Below are positions 1 through 10,365 of a stretch of 64,000 nucleotides of DNA, in pieces. This DNA is from Frigidibacter sp. (lineage in GTDB: Bacteria; Pseudomonadota; Alphaproteobacteria; Rhodobacterales; Rhodobacteraceae): assembly GCF_030695035.1 (NCBI RefSeq), contig NZ_JAUYTT010000008.1, positions 868,001-932,000 on the forward strand, written 5' to 3'. Position 1 is the first letter of the stretch. The number at the start of each line of letters is the position of its first letter. The position numbers and the translations under genes were made by a program. A model generated the notes under the pieces. The model saw only the letters and a program-made list of their open reading frames with translations, was not told the origin of the DNA and did no database searches.

Positions 1-99
1 GATCTCGATGCCCGCCAGCTCGCAGGCCTGGATCAGCGTCAGGTTGGGGTCAACCTCGACCTCGATGTCGTCGATGATGATCTTCCGGGTGTTGGACAT
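1..99 (-). CDS. nuoG: NADH-quinone oxidoreductase subunit G, N-terminus only
   Basis: Only the first 33 codons are in the window; the gene continues past position 1. The peptide starts [16 protein letters not shown] and runs into [14 protein letters not shown], which is the start of the plant-type [2Fe-2S] ferredoxin domain at the N-terminus of the complex I subunit NuoG. NuoG carries iron-sulfur clusters of the peripheral arm that pass electrons from NADH towards quinone. It follows nuoF, a small lipoprotein gene and a 37-codon ORF on the same strand; the ORF stop lies one base before this ATG. Identity is inferred from this short stretch and from operon order. Confidence 0.85.
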   Translation of the reverse strand, partial: MSNTRKIIIDDIEVEVDPNLTLIQACELAGIEI

Positions 100-100
100 C

Positions 101-214
101 TCAAAGCGCCCCTTCCAGCATAGGTTCGGGCCGCTGGCCCGGGACCGCGAGGGCATGGCCCGCCGCGGTTGATCTTGTCGCGGCGGATGCCGCCTTGTGC
201 GTCAGCCCGCTCAT
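101..214 (-). CDS. 37-codon ORF between the lipoprotein gene and nuoG
   Basis: A short reading frame ([10 protein letters not shown] to MLEGAL, 37 residues) begins at an ATG that overlaps the stop of the upstream lipoprotein gene as ATGA and ends with TGA one base before the nuoG ATG. It therefore fills the gap exactly, as expected for a translationally coupled gene. The peptide has no recognisable domain, signal peptide or membrane segment and I cannot assign a function. It could instead be chance tiling, or a device that only keeps ribosomes moving between the two genes. A comparable 24-codon ORF sits between nuoD and nuoE. Confidence 0.35.
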   Translation of the reverse strand: MSGLTHKAASAATRSTAAGHALAVPGQRPEPMLEGAL

Positions 215-573
215 GCGCAGGCCCCCGCGAATTCCCACACTCCGGCGCCAGCGAACTTGCCATGCGCAGAGCCGTCAAAGCGCCCGCCCTGCCCCTCGCA
301 GGCCAGCGCGGCGGCCTGCTTGGCAACGCGGCCCTCGGAGTAATCCAGCGGCACCGCGGCCCGCCGCACCGCGACGCGCATTCCGCGCACCGGCACCGCG
401 CCCGCCGGGGTGAAGCGCACCCCGTCCGGCCCCGGAGCGATCTCGGCGAGGAACGCCTTGCCCTCGACCGCCACGGGAACCCGGCCCGGCGCCGCAGCAA
501 CCGGCACAGACGGCGCCGCGCAGGCGCTCAGCACGCCTGCCCCCACCATGCCGATGATCCCCGCAGCCCGCAT
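211..573 (-). CDS. Small putative lipoprotein in the nuo operon
   Basis: A 120-residue protein that starts three bases after the nuoF stop. The N-terminus is MRAAG followed by a hydrophobic stretch and a lipobox LSAC with Cys at residue 18, so it is probably exported and lipid-anchored. The rest has no family signature I recognise; three further cysteines lie in the C-terminal half or at the end (ALACEGQGG and FAGACA). It sits between nuoF and nuoG, so it is co-transcribed with complex I. Whether it assists complex I or is only a passenger cannot be told from sequence. Confidence 0.7.
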   Translation of the reverse strand: MRAAGIIGMVGAGVLSACAAPSVPVAAAPGRVPVAVEGKAFLAEIAPGPDGVRFTPAGAVPVRGMRVAVRRAAVPLDYSEGRVAKQAAALACEGQGGRFDGSAHGKFAGAGVWEFAGACA

Positions 574-575
574 TC

Positions 576-1871
576 TCACTCCGCCGCCATCGCGCCCATG
601 CGGCCGGTCTTCTTGGCCTTGATCCGGTCCTCGATCTCTTCGCGGTAATGCCGGATCAGGCCCTGGATCGGCCAGGCTGCCGCATCGCCAAGCGCACAGA
701 TGGTGTGGCCCTCGACCTGCTTGGTCACGCTCAGCAGCATGTCGATTTCCTCGACCTCGGCCTCGCCGGTCACCAGCCGCTCCATCACCCGCATCATCCA
801 GCCGGTGCCTTCGCGGCAGGGCGTGCATTGCCCGCAGCTTTCGTGCTTGAAGAATTTCGACAGCCGCCACACCGCCTTGATGACATCGGTGGACTGGTCC
901 ATCACGATCATGCAGGCGGTGCCGAAGCTGGATTTCAGCTCGCGCATCCCGTCGTAATCCATGATCGCCGCATCGCACAGATCCGCCGGCAGGATCGGGC
1001 AGGACGCGCCACCCGGGATCACCGCCTTGAGGTTGCTCCAGCCGCCACGCACGCCGCCGCCATGCTTCTCGATCAGCTCCTTCATGCTGATCGACATCGT
1101 CTCCTCGATCACGCAGGGCGTGTTCACATGGCCCGACATTGCGTACAGCTTCACGCCCGCATTGTTCGGCCGGCCAAAGCCCGCGAACCACTCGCCGCCG
1201 CGGCGCAGGATCGTCGGCACCACGGCGATGGATTCGACGTTGTTCACCGTGGTCGGGCAGCCGTAGAGGCCCGCGCCCGCCGGGAACGGCGGCTTCATCC
1301 GCGGCATCCCCTTCTTGCCCTCAAGGCTTTCCAGCAGCGCGGTTTCCTCGCCGCAGATATAGGCCCCGGCGCCGTGATGCAGGTAAAGGTCGAAATCCCA
1401 GCCCGACCCGGCGGCATTCGCGCCCAGAAGCCCCGCGTCATAGCATTCGTCGATGGCCGCCTGCAGCGCTTCCTTCTCGCGGATATATTCGCCGCGGATG
1501 TAGATGTAGCAGGCATGGGCCTGCATCGCGAAGCTGGCGATCAGCGCGCCTTCGATCAGCGTATGCGGATCGTGGCGCATGATCTCGCGGTCCTTGCAGG
1601 TCGCGGGCTCGGATTCGTCGGCGTTGATGACAAGGTAGGCCGGGCGCCCGTCGCTCTGCTTGGGCATGAACGACCATTTGAGCCCGGTCGGGAACCCCGC
1701 CCCGCCGCGGCCACGCAGGCCCGACTTCTTCATCTCGTCCACGATCCAGTCGCGGCCCTTGGCGAGGATGCCGGCGGTGCCATCCCAATGGCCGCGCGCC
1801 TGCGCCCCCTTCAGGCTGCGGTCATGCATCCCGTAGAGGTTGGTAAAGATCCGGTCCTGATCCTTCAGCAT
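576..1871 (-). CDS. nuoF: NADH-quinone oxidoreductase subunit F
   Basis: 431 residues, normal for NuoF. It is the NADH- and FMN-binding subunit that accepts electrons from NADH at the tip of the peripheral arm of complex I. Visible landmarks are the glycine-rich stretch [17 protein letters not shown] near residues 50-68 for nucleotide binding, the EPGTCKD-equivalent region (ESEPATCKD), the [13 protein letters not shown] motif, and the N3 [4Fe-4S] ligands in [13 protein letters not shown] plus the later Cys in HTICALGD. The start [11 protein letters not shown] is typical. It follows the DUF5337 gene by 15 bases and precedes the lipoprotein gene by two. Confidence 0.97.
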   Translation of the reverse strand: MLKDQDRIFTNLYGMHDRSLKGAQARGHWDGTAGILAKGRDWIVDEMKKSGLRGRGGAGFPTGLKWSFMPKQSDGRPAYLVINADESEPATCKDREIMRHDPHTLIEGALIASFAMQAHACYIYIRGEYIREKEALQAAIDECYDAGLLGANAAGSGWDFDLYLHHGAGAYICGEETALLESLEGKKGMPRMKPPFPAGAGLYGCPTTVNNVESIAVVPTILRRGGEWFAGFGRPNNAGVKLYAMSGHVNTPCVIEETMSISMKELIEKHGGGVRGGWSNLKAVIPGGASCPILPADLCDAAIMDYDGMRELKSSFGTACMIVMDQSTDVIKAVWRLSKFFKHESCGQCTPCREGTGWMMRVMERLVTGEAEVEEIDMLLSVTKQVEGHTICALGDAAAWPIQGLIRHYREEIEDRIKAKKTGRMGAMAAE

Positions 1872-1886
1872 CGTTGCATCCTCAAA

Positions 1887-2114
1887 TCACTGGCGCTTTT
1901 GCCGTTGCCAGATCCGCCAGGTCACGACCAGCGCCCAGAAGAACGCGGCCATCGCGGCCAGGTCGAACAGGAACACATAGCGGGCCTCGAGCCCGAACCT
2001 GCCGCCCAGCCATTGCGCCCCCATCCACAGCACCATCGTCACAGCGATCACGATGGCGACCATCCGCGCCTCGGTCGCCGTCGATTTGTCCTGTGGGGTC
2101 GGGGGCTTGGTCAT
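1887..2114 (-). CDS. DUF5337 small membrane protein
   Basis: 75 residues from the chosen start MTKPPTPQDK; an upstream in-frame ATG would run into nuoE. Two hydrophobic segments (MVAIVIAVTMVLWMGAQWL and YVFLFDLAAMAAFFWALVV) suggest a two-pass membrane protein, ending in a basic tail WRIWQRQKRQ. Small DUF5337 proteins occupy this slot in the nuo operons of Rhodobacterales. The ATG comes one base after the nuoE stop, which indicates tight coupling. Its function is unknown; a role in complex I assembly or stability is only an inference from position. Confidence 0.75.
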   Translation of the reverse strand: MTKPPTPQDKSTATEARMVAIVIAVTMVLWMGAQWLGGRFGLEARYVFLFDLAAMAAFFWALVVTWRIWQRQKRQ

Positions 2115-2115
2115 C

Positions 2116-3444
2116 CTAGTAATCGTTCGTCTTGGCACGAATCAGGAAGGCTTCGCGGCCCTCCTCGCAGATGATCCGCGCCTGCGACACCCAGCGGTCG
2201 CGCGAGGCGCGGCCCGGGAAGTTCGGCAGGTTTGCATCGATCCAGGCGATATCGGCCTCGGTCCAGGCCGCGATCTGGTCGAAATGGTACACGCCGAACC
2301 CGTTCAGGCTCCGCTGGATCTTGGGGCCGATCCCCTCGATCAGCTTCAGATCATCCGGCACCCCGCCGCGAGCCTCGGTCAGGCCGGCAGGCTTGCCAGC
2401 GGGAAGGTCGGCAGCGGCCGGCATCGCAGTAGAAGGCATGTCCGCAGCCGAGGGCGCGGAAACCTCAGGGGCATCGGCGGCATCGGCCGGGGTCTCCACC
2501 TCATGCGCGGCGGCAGAGGCGGGCGTCTCCGCCTCGGCCCCGGTCGTCGGCATCGGCGCCTCGGGGGTCGATACCGGCGCGTCCGAGGGCGCCTCGGCGC
2601 TCCCGCCCTGCTCCGGCACTTCGGCGGCGCTTTCCGCGCCGGCCTCCTGCACGGTGATACCGGTCTCGTCCGCAGTCAGGCCCTCGCCCGGCGTCGGCTC
2701 TTCGGTCTCGCCCACGGCTTCGGTCACCGGCGCGGCCTTGTTCAGCCACGGCGTCAGCAGCGGAACCTCGGTCCCGTCGATGCGCTTCACCGTCTCGCCC
2801 AGATCGACCGCCAACTGCACGCTGGCGTTATAGCGGGTGCGGCCGCTGTCATGGGCCTTGAGGCTGGTGAGCCCGCTGGCGGGCTCCGACGAGAAGCGCC
2901 CGTTCTGCGGGCCGGGCACCGGCACGGCGCCAGAGGCCAGCTCACCCAGCAGGCTGCGCAGCTGCTCGGCGGTCAGGTCCTCATAGTAGTCCTTGCCGAT
3001 CTGGGCGGCGGGCGCATTGGCGCAGGCGCCAAGGCACTCGACCTCTTCCCAGGTGAACTTGCCATCGGCCGACAGCGTATAGGGACGCGGGGAGATCTTA
3101 TCGCGGCAGACGGCGATCAGGTCCTCGGCGCCGCAGATCATGCAGCTGGTCGTGCCGCAGATCTGGATATGTGCAATGCTTCCCGTGGGTTGCAGCTGGA
3201 ACATGAAGTAGAAGGTCGCCACTTCCAGCGCCCGGATATACGCCAGCCCCAGCATGTCGGCGACATGCTCGATGGCGGCGCGGGTCAGCCAGCCTTGCTG
3301 TTCCTGCGCGCGCCAAAGCAGCGGAATGATCGCGCTGGCCTGACGGCCGGCGGGGTATTTGGTGATCTGCCCTTCCGCCCATGCAAGGTTCGCGGGGGTA
3401 AAGGCAAAGCCGGCGGGCTGGTCATGATACAGGCGGCGAAGCAT
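2116..3444 (-). CDS. nuoE: NADH-quinone oxidoreductase subunit E with C-terminal helix-hairpin-helix extension
   Basis: 442 residues, about 200 more than a usual NuoE. Residues 1 to about 180 are the thioredoxin-like [2Fe-2S] domain that carries cluster N1a, with ligands in CGTTSC and [10 protein letters not shown] long linker rich in Ala, Glu and Pro follows. The last 70 or so residues (from [13 protein letters not shown]) resemble a helix-hairpin-helix fold with the GIGPK hairpin and several tryptophans. The ATG overlaps the stop of a preceding 24-codon ORF as TGATG. The core assignment is firm; the role of the tail is unknown. Confidence 0.95.
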   Translation of the reverse strand: MLRRLYHDQPAGFAFTPANLAWAEGQITKYPAGRQASAIIPLLWRAQEQQGWLTRAAIEHVADMLGLAYIRALEVATFYFMFQLQPTGSIAHIQICGTTSCMICGAEDLIAVCRDKISPRPYTLSADGKFTWEEVECLGACANAPAAQIGKDYYEDLTAEQLRSLLGELASGAVPVPGPQNGRFSSEPASGLTSLKAHDSGRTRYNASVQLAVDLGETVKRIDGTEVPLLTPWLNKAAPVTEAVGETEEPTPGEGLTADETGITVQEAGAESAAEVPEQGGSAEAPSDAPVSTPEAPMPTTGAEAETPASAAAHEVETPADAADAPEVSAPSAADMPSTAMPAAADLPAGKPAGLTEARGGVPDDLKLIEGIGPKIQRSLNGFGVYHFDQIAAWTEADIAWIDANLPNFPGRASRDRWVSQARIICEEGREAFLIRAKTNDY

Positions 3445-3518
3445 CAGAAGGCGGCTCCGGTCAGGGGGATCGCGGCGCGCGCGCCGGCGATCAGATGTTG
3501 CGAAAAGGCGGCGGGCAT
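3444..3518 (-). CDS. 24-codon ORF between nuoD and nuoE
   Basis: A reading frame of 24 residues ([24 protein letters not shown]). Its ATG shares a base with the nuoD stop (TGATG) and its own stop shares a base with the nuoE ATG (TGATG). The double overlap is the arrangement used for coupled translation, and it means no base of the nuoD-nuoE junction is left non-coding. The peptide is small, mildly hydrophobic and unlike anything I recognise. It may act as a coupling device or a real microprotein; chance cannot be excluded for such a short frame. Confidence 0.4.
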   Translation of the reverse strand: MPAAFSQHLIAGARAAIPLTGAAF

Positions 3519-4726
3519 CAGCGGTCAATCTCCCCGAACACGATATCCAGGGTGCCGATGATCGCCGCCACATCGGCCAGCTGGTGACCCTTGGCGATCC
3601 AGTCCATCGACTGCAGGTGCAGATAGCCCGGCGCGCGGATCTTGGCGCGGTAGGGTTTGTTGGTGCCATCGGCGACCAGATAGACGCCGAACTCGCCCTT
3701 GGGCGCCTCGACCGCGGCATAGACCTCACCCGCGGGAACGTGGAAGCCCTCGGTATACAGCTTGAAGTGGTGGATCAGGCTTTCCATCGACCGCTTCATG
3801 TCACCGCGCTTGGGCGGGGTGATCTTGCCGCGGGCCAGGATATCGCCCGGCTCGGCGCGCAGTTTCTTCAGCACCTGCAGGATGATGCTGGTCGACTCGC
3901 GCATCTCGGCCATGCGGCAGAGGTAGCGGTCGAAGCAATCGCCATTGGTGCCGACCGGGATCTGGAAGTCGAATTCGTCATAGCATTCATAGGGCTGGCT
4001 GCGCCGCAGATCCCAGGCAAGGCCCGATCCGCGCACCATCACGCCCGAATACCCCCAGGTGAGGATATCCTCTTCCTTGACCACGCCGATATCGACGTTG
4101 CGCTGCTTGAAGATCCGGTTCTCGGTCAAGAGCCCGTCGAGATCGTCCAGCAGCTTGGGGAACTTCCGCGCCCAGTCCTCGATATCGTCGATCAGCTTCG
4201 GCGGCAGGTCCTGATGCACGCCGCCGGGCCGGAAATAGGCCGCGTGCAAGCGCGCGCCGCTGGCGCGTTCGTAGAACACCATCAGCTCTTCGCGGGCCGT
4301 GAAGCCCCAGACCGGCGGGGTCAGCGCGCCGACGTCCATCGCCTGCGTGGTCACGTTCATCAAGTGGTTGAGAATGCGGCCGATTTCGCAGAACAGCACC
4401 CGGATCAGGCTGGCGCGGCGCGGAACCACCGTGCCGGTCAGCCGCTCGATAGCAAGGCACCAGGCATGTTCCTGGTTCATCGGGGCCACATAGTCCAGCC
4501 GGTCGAAGTACGGCAGGTTCTGCAGGTAAGTCCGCGATTCCATGAGCTTTTCGGTCCCGCGGTGCAGCAGGCCGATATGCGGGTCGCAGCGTTCGACGAT
4601 CTCGCCGTCCAGTTCAAGCACCAGACGCAAAACTCCATGCGCCGCAGGGTGTTGCGGGCCGAAGTTAATGTTGAAGTTGCGGATCTTCTGCTCGCCGGTC
4701 AGCGCGTCGTCGAAGCTGCCATCCAT
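3518..4726 (-). CDS. nuoD: NADH-quinone oxidoreductase subunit D
   Basis: 402 residues from the start [19 protein letters not shown]; an ATG one codon earlier (4729) would overlap the upstream stop as ATGA and cannot be excluded. NuoD is the 49-kDa quinone-site subunit of complex I. It shows the family signatures [14 protein letters not shown] near the N-terminus, [12 protein letters not shown], the PYFDRLDYV motif and the C-terminal [11 protein letters not shown]. The stop overlaps the start of a 24-codon ORF. It is separated from nuoC by a sulfotransferase gene, which is unusual: nuoC and nuoD are normally adjacent or fused. Confidence 0.97.
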   Translation of the reverse strand: MDGSFDDALTGEQKIRNFNINFGPQHPAAHGVLRLVLELDGEIVERCDPHIGLLHRGTEKLMESRTYLQNLPYFDRLDYVAPMNQEHAWCLAIERLTGTVVPRRASLIRVLFCEIGRILNHLMNVTTQAMDVGALTPPVWGFTAREELMVFYERASGARLHAAYFRPGGVHQDLPPKLIDDIEDWARKFPKLLDDLDGLLTENRIFKQRNVDIGVVKEEDILTWGYSGVMVRGSGLAWDLRRSQPYECYDEFDFQIPVGTNGDCFDRYLCRMAEMRESTSIILQVLKKLRAEPGDILARGKITPPKRGDMKRSMESLIHHFKLYTEGFHVPAGEVYAAVEAPKGEFGVYLVADGTNKPYRAKIRAPGYLHLQSMDWIAKGHQLADVAAIIGTLDIVFGEIDR

Positions 4727-5631
4727 CATATCCGGACCTCCGCCCTGTTGGCCTGCCACTCGAGCGGCAGCGGGCCGAAATTCTGTTCCACGAAGTCATA
4801 TTGCGGCGCCAGAAACGCCTGTGCCTGGCCGCGCTGGCCGGGGTCGAGCGCCAGCTTCACGCCCTCATGCGCGCGCTCCGACGTATCGGCCTCGCGGTAG
4901 CCGATGCCGAGGAAGGCGCAGAGACGGCGCAGGCCGGCCTCGGTCAGCAGCCGTTCCGAAAACTCGATCATCAGCTGCGCCGGCGGCACTGCCGCCTGCA
5001 GCCGCTGGATCGTACCGCGATAGTCGCCGCGCGCCGGGATATGCACTTCCATCCCGCGCCGCACCACCCGGTTCAGCACCCGGCGCGATTTCAGGCCGAT
5101 CTCTTCGCCCGCGCGCAGCTGGCGTTTGGCCTGCATCCGCACATGGCTCCAGAGCCGCTCCAGCGGGTCGCGCATGAGATAGAGCACCCGCACCGCGGGC
5201 GAGAGGCCCGCCATCATCGTCAGCCGCGCTTGCGACAGCAGCGCATAGCCGGGGGTGATATCGCCCACCAGCCGCGCATCGCCCGCCGCGGCAAAGAGGT
5301 AATCGCGGTAGGCGCGCACTGCGCCCTCCTGATCGCCAGCCTGCGCCAGCGCCAGCGCTGCCACGATCTCGTCCACATCATCGATCTGCCGCTGCAGGTT
5401 GCCCGCGCGCCATTCCCCTGCCCCGGCCAGTCGCGCCGCAAGGTCGCTGCGCAGCCGGGCATAGGTGTCGAACTGATGGCCATACTCGTTCAGATCGACG
5501 GTATCGAAGAAATGCAGTTCCTTGATCGACCGCATCCGGCACTCGGGGTGCGCGTGCAGATAGCGATACAGCCAGGAGGTCCCGGCCTTGGTCGCGCCCA
5601 CGCAGAACAGGAGTGTCGGCTGGCCGGTCAC
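4726..5631 (-). CDS. Sulfotransferase family protein inside the nuo operon
   Basis: About 301 residues. It begins with [20 protein letters not shown], the 5'-phosphosulfate loop of PAPS-dependent sulfotransferases. A 3'-phosphate region follows near the middle ([14 protein letters not shown], Arg then Ser seven residues on). The proposed start is the GTG two bases after the nuoC stop; an ATG at 5670 would add 13 residues and overlap nuoC by 38 bases. The stop overlaps the nuoD ATG, so the gene is embedded in the complex I operon. The acceptor molecule is unknown, and no complex I function is known for this family. Confidence 0.85.
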   Translation of the reverse strand: MTGQPTLLFCVGATKAGTSWLYRYLHAHPECRMRSIKELHFFDTVDLNEYGHQFDTYARLRSDLAARLAGAGEWRAGNLQRQIDDVDEIVAALALAQAGDQEGAVRAYRDYLFAAAGDARLVGDITPGYALLSQARLTMMAGLSPAVRVLYLMRDPLERLWSHVRMQAKRQLRAGEEIGLKSRRVLNRVVRRGMEVHIPARGDYRGTIQRLQAAVPPAQLMIEFSERLLTEAGLRRLCAFLGIGYREADTSERAHEGVKLALDPGQRGQAQAFLAPQYDFVEQNFGPLPLEWQANRAEVRI

Positions 5632-5632
5632 G

Positions 5633-6253
5633 TTACGACTTTGCCCCCGTTGCCGGTTTGGCCTTGTCATCGCCCGGCAGCACGTATTGCGCGCCCTCCC
5701 AGGGGGACATGAAGTCGAACTGCCGGTATTCCTGGGTCAGCGACACGGGTTCATAGACAACGCGCTTCTGCGCCTCGTCATAGCGGACCTCGGTATAGCC
5801 GGTCGTGGGGAAGTCCTTGCGCAGCGGGAAGCCGCGGAAGCCGTAGTCGGTGAGAATGCGGCGCAGGTCAGGATGGCCCGAGAACAGGATGCCGAACATG
5901 TCGAACACTTCGCGCTCGAACCAGTTCGCGGCGGTGTAGATGCCGATCATCGAGGGGACCATATCCTCTTCGCGCAGGGCCACCTTCACGCGGACGCGGT
6001 GGTTCCGGTACATCGACAGCAGGTGATAGACCACGTCAAAGCGCTCGGGCCGGGTCGGGTAATCCACCGCGGTGATGTCGACCAGCGTCGAAAAGGCGCA
6101 GGTCGGGTCGCTGCGCAGGAAATCCATCAGGCCGGGCAGGCCAGCGAGCGTGGCGGTCACCGTCAGCTCGCCAAAGGCAATGGAGGTCGAGACGACGGCA
6201 TCGCCGCGGCGGCCTTCGATGTAGCTGGCAAGTTCTGTCAGGGCTTCGGACAT
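5633..6253 (-). CDS. nuoC: NADH-quinone oxidoreductase subunit C
   Basis: 206 residues, the usual length for an unfused NuoC (30-kDa subunit of the complex I peripheral arm). Motifs include the [22 protein letters not shown] region, the family signature [31 protein letters not shown] around residues 115-145, and the [16 protein letters not shown] stretch. The start MSEALTELA lies 11 bases after nuoB. It is followed directly by the sulfotransferase gene rather than nuoD. Confidence 0.97.
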   Translation of the reverse strand: MSEALTELASYIEGRRGDAVVSTSIAFGELTVTATLAGLPGLMDFLRSDPTCAFSTLVDITAVDYPTRPERFDVVYHLLSMYRNHRVRVKVALREEDMVPSMIGIYTAANWFEREVFDMFGILFSGHPDLRRILTDYGFRGFPLRKDFPTTGYTEVRYDEAQKRVVYEPVSLTQEYRQFDFMSPWEGAQYVLPGDDKAKPATGAKS

Positions 6254-6264
6254 GCGCGCGCTCC

Positions 6265-7184
<920 letters not shown>

Positions 7185-7446
7185 TGGTGGCTCCCTCGTG
7201 ACGCGACGCTGGTCGCGCAGTTCCGGCTGCAGCCCGTTTACTCCCCCGCCCCGGCGCGGTCAACCGAAGGCGGGGGGGAAAATGTCCTTGCCCGGCGATG
7301 GTTGCGGGGTTCAATTCGCCTTGTCCAGCCGCGATGCTCCGCGGCGCAGCATCTCACCGCTCTGCGGCGCGGCATAGCCCGGTGCGGCCCCGCACAGCGC
7401 CGGGCGGGGGAACGGAAAGACTGACGGAATCACTGGAGGATACGAG
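7185..7446. promoter_or_regulatory. Divergent upstream region of nuoA and the VOC gene
   Basis: 262 bases separate the start codons of two divergently read genes. The region must hold the nuo promoter on the minus strand and the promoter of the VOC gene on the plus strand. I see no confident -10/-35 pair. A good ribosome site (GGAGGA) precedes the VOC ATG at about 7435-7440. The centre is very rich in C and G with no clear operator. Confidence 0.4.
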
Positions 7447-7938
7447 ATGACCCAGCCCGACCCCGCCGCCCGGCCCGATCAGGCGACGCGCAATGCCGCC
7501 CCAAGCCGCGGCGGCTTACCCGAGGGCGGCTTCGCGCCGCTGGTGCCGGAGCTTGACGTGCGCGATCTGGCGGCAAGCCTGCGCTTCTGGTGCGGACTGC
7601 TGGGGTTCACGGTCGCCTATGACCGCCCCGCCGCGGGCTTTGCCTATCTGGAGCGCGAGCGGGCGCAGGTGATGATCTGCCAGATCAACGGTGAATGGCT
7701 GACCGGGCCGCTGGAGCCGCCCTTCGGGCGCGGCATCAACCTGCAGATCGCCTGCTCGTCGCTGGACCCGATCGTGGATGCGCTCGGGGCGGCGGGCTGG
7801 CCCCTGTTCCGCCCGGTCGCCGAGAAGTGGTATCGCACCGGCGAGGGCCGGATGGGCGGCTCACGCGAGCTGCTGGTGCAGGATCCCGACGGCTATCTGC
7901 TGCGCTTTGCGCAAAGCCTGGGGGAGCGGGCGGTTTAG
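7447..7938 (+). CDS. VOC superfamily protein, bleomycin-resistance-like
   Basis: 163 residues. After an N-terminal tail of about 30 residues rich in Pro and Ala comes one vicinal-oxygen-chelate domain: LVPELDVRDLAASLRFWCGLLGFTVAYDRP, FAYLERERAQVMIC, and the closing ELLVQDPDGYLLRFAQSLGE. This is the layout of bleomycin-binding and glyoxalase-like proteins. Real bleomycin resistance is not implied; most chromosomal members have unknown substrates. A GGAGGATACGAG ribosome site precedes the ATG. Its last four bases overlap the end of dusA on the opposite strand. Confidence 0.8.
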   Translation: MTQPDPAARPDQATRNAAPSRGGLPEGGFAPLVPELDVRDLAASLRFWCGLLGFTVAYDRPAAGFAYLERERAQVMICQINGEWLTGPLEPPFGRGINLQIACSSLDPIVDALGAAGWPLFRPVAEKWYRTGEGRMGGSRELLVQDPDGYLLRFAQSLGERAV

Positions 7939-8948
7939 GCCGCCGCCCTGAGCGGTTCCAGCGCCGCGTCCAGCACCTCGAGACCGGCGCCGGGGGTGGA
8001 GACGCGTTCCGACAGCACCCGCCGCCAGCCCCGCGCGCCCGGGCGGCCGTGGAACAGGCCGAGCATGTGGCGGGTGATCTGGTGGAGCTTGCCGCCACTC
8101 GCAAGGTGGCGGTCGATATAGGGGCGCATCGCGTCGAGCACCTCGTAGGGATCGGCGGCGGTGCCGGTGCCGAAGATGCGGGGGTCGGCCTCGGCGAGGA
8201 TGGCGAAGGGCTCGTGATAGGCGGCGCGGCCGACCATCACGCCGTCCAGCCCTGTCGCCAGCAGCGCCTCGGCCTCGGCCAGGGTGCCGATGCCGCCGTT
8301 GATCGACAGGTGCAGATGCGGGAAGGCGCGTTTCATCGCGATCACCAGCGGGTAATCGAGTGGCGGAATGGTGCGGTTCTGGGCGGGGCTCAGCCCCTGC
8401 AGCCAGGCCTTGCGGGCGTGGATGGTGAAACGCTTCACCCCGGCAGCGCTGACGGTTTCGAGGAAGTTCGGCAGCACCTCTTCGGGGATCTGGTCATCGA
8501 CACCGATCCGGCATTTCACCGTCACCTCCACCGGCGCGGCCGCGATCATCGCCGCGACGCAATCGGCGACCAGCGACGGGCTCTCCATCAGCACCGCGCC
8601 GAAACAGCCCGATTGCACCCGGTCCGACGGGCAGCCGCAGTTGAGGTTGATCTCGTCATAGCCCCAGTCCGCCGCGATCCGCACCGCCTCGGCCAGCTCC
8701 GCCGGGTCCGCGCCGCCAAGCTGCAGGGCGACGGGATGTTCGGCAGGGTCGAAGTCCAGCAGGCGCGCGCGGGGGCCGTGGAGGATGGCAGGGGCGGTGA
8801 CCATTTCGGTGTAAAGCAGCGCGTGCTGCGACAGCTGCCGGTGGAAATACCGGCAGTGGCGGTCGGTCCAGTCCATCATCGGCGCGACAGAGAGGCGCGC
8901 GGCGGTGGCGAGGTCGGGAGCGAGGTCGGGGGCAACAGGGGTCATCAT
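7935..8948 (-). CDS. dusA: tRNA-dihydrouridine(20/20a) synthase DusA
   Basis: 337 residues. This FMN enzyme uses NADPH to reduce specific uridines in the D-loop of tRNA. Features: the N-terminal LSVAPMMDWTDRHCRYFHRQLS, the active-site region NLNCGCPSDRVQSGCFGAVLM with the catalytic Cys, the VKCRIGVDD segment, and the phosphate-binding region INGGIGTLAEAEALLATGLDGVMVGRAAYHEP. The signature APMMDWTDRHCR separates DusA from DusB and DusC. It converges on the VOC gene with a four-base overlap. Confidence 0.95.
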   Translation of the reverse strand: MMTPVAPDLAPDLATAARLSVAPMMDWTDRHCRYFHRQLSQHALLYTEMVTAPAILHGPRARLLDFDPAEHPVALQLGGADPAELAEAVRIAADWGYDEINLNCGCPSDRVQSGCFGAVLMESPSLVADCVAAMIAAAPVEVTVKCRIGVDDQIPEEVLPNFLETVSAAGVKRFTIHARKAWLQGLSPAQNRTIPPLDYPLVIAMKRAFPHLHLSINGGIGTLAEAEALLATGLDGVMVGRAAYHEPFAILAEADPRIFGTGTAADPYEVLDAMRPYIDRHLASGGKLHQITRHMLGLFHGRPGARGWRRVLSERVSTPGAGLEVLDAALEPLRAAA

Positions 8949-9157
8949 CGGGTCTTGCCATGTCGGGGGTGGGCCGCCCTGGGGATCGACCGCGCGCGAG
9001 CTATACTCTGTGACAGCGGGATGACCAAGACCCGGGCTGCGCGATTGGGGGGCTGCGTGCTGACGGATGCGTTACACCGCGGCACAAACTTGCGCCCGGC
9101 TCTGGCGTCCGGGCGCGCGGTTGCTTACCTGAGGGGCAAGAACCGGGAGGACTATGG

Positions 9158-10348
9158 ATGCGGAAGATCGAGCTGCCCGAGCGGGACGGCTGGCGCGCGA
9201 AGGCCGAGGAACTTGGCTTCACCTTTGCCGACATGCATGGCGAACCCTATTGGGAGGAAAGCTCGGCCTACGAGTTCAGCCTCGAGGAGATCGAGACCGG
9301 CATCGAGGATCCCTGCACCGAGTTGCATGGCATGGCCCGCGAGGCGGTGGCCGAGATTCTGGCCAGCGAGGAGCTGATGGCGCGTCTGGCGATCCCGGAG
9401 GAGCACCGCGATCTGGTCGCCGACAGCTGGCGCCGGGCGGAGCCGGAAATCTATGGCCGCTTCGATCTGGCCTGGGATGGCACTGGCCCCGCGAAGATGC
9501 TGGAATACAATGCCGACACGCCGACCTCGCTGTATGAAAGCGCGTCGTTCCAGTGGAGTTGGCTGGAAGACCAGATCGCCGCGGGCGTGCTGCCCGAGGA
9601 TGCCGACCAGTTCAACGGCATCCACGAGGCGCTGGTGGAACGGTTCCGCAGCCTGTTCCCGCCCAATACCGACCTGCATTTCACCGCCATGGGCGGCAAC
9701 CCCGAGGATTACGCCACCGTCGAATGCATGGCCTGGGCCGCGCGTGAGGCGGGGATGGGGGCGCATTACTCGGATCTGGAAAAGATCGCCGTCTCGACCA
9801 AGGGCCAGTTTCTGGATGCCGAGGACCGGGTGATCGGCACGCTGTTCAAGCTCTACCCCTGGGAAGACCTGCTGCGCGAGGATTTCTCGCGGCATCTGGT
9901 CACCGCGGGTTGCCTGATGCTGGAGCCGGCCTGGAAGGCCGTGGTGTCGAACAAGGGCCTGCTGCCGGTGCTGTGGCGGATGTATGCGGGGCACCCGAAC
10001 CTGCTGCCGGCCTTCTTCGAGGATGAGATCACCGGCGGCGCGCCCGAGGCGCGGCGGGCGGCCGATGCCCTTGGCCGCGGCCATGTGTCCAAGCCGCTGT
10101 TCTCGCGCGAGGGCGCGGCGATCCGCATCGTCGAAGGCGGCGTGGAGACCGAAGCTTCGCCCGAGGGCGGTTATGGCGCCCACCCGAAGATCGTGCAGGC
10201 CTATCACCCGCTGCCCGAGTTCGGCGGCTTCCGCCCGGTGCTTGGCGCCTGGATCGTCGGCGAGGCCTGCGTCGGCCTTGGCGTGCGCGAGGATCGCGGC
10301 CGCATCACCCAAGACCTGTCGCGGTTCAAGCCGCATTACATCCGCTAG
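9158..10348 (+). CDS. Glutathionylspermidine synthase family protein (YgiC/YjfC-like)
   Basis: 396 residues, the length of the free-standing ATP-grasp synthetase domain without the amidase domain of true Gsp synthetase. The start MRKIELPERDGWRAKAEELGF and the segment MLEYNADTPTSLYESASFQW are typical, and GAWIVGEACVGLGVREDRGRITQDLSRFKPHYI closes the protein. The family forms an amide bond at the expense of ATP, but the substrate of YgiC/YjfC-type members is not known. It is followed 17 bases later by a DUF1190 gene, the same pairing as ygiC with ygiB in enterobacteria. Confidence 0.9.
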   Translation: MRKIELPERDGWRAKAEELGFTFADMHGEPYWEESSAYEFSLEEIETGIEDPCTELHGMAREAVAEILASEELMARLAIPEEHRDLVADSWRRAEPEIYGRFDLAWDGTGPAKMLEYNADTPTSLYESASFQWSWLEDQIAAGVLPEDADQFNGIHEALVERFRSLFPPNTDLHFTAMGGNPEDYATVECMAWAAREAGMGAHYSDLEKIAVSTKGQFLDAEDRVIGTLFKLYPWEDLLREDFSRHLVTAGCLMLEPAWKAVVSNKGLLPVLWRMYAGHPNLLPAFFEDEITGGAPEARRAADALGRGHVSKPLFSREGAAIRIVEGGVETEASPEGGYGAHPKIVQAYHPLPEFGGFRPVLGAWIVGEACVGLGVREDRGRITQDLSRFKPHYIR

Positions 10349-10365
10349 CTCCCGGGAGGAGAGAC

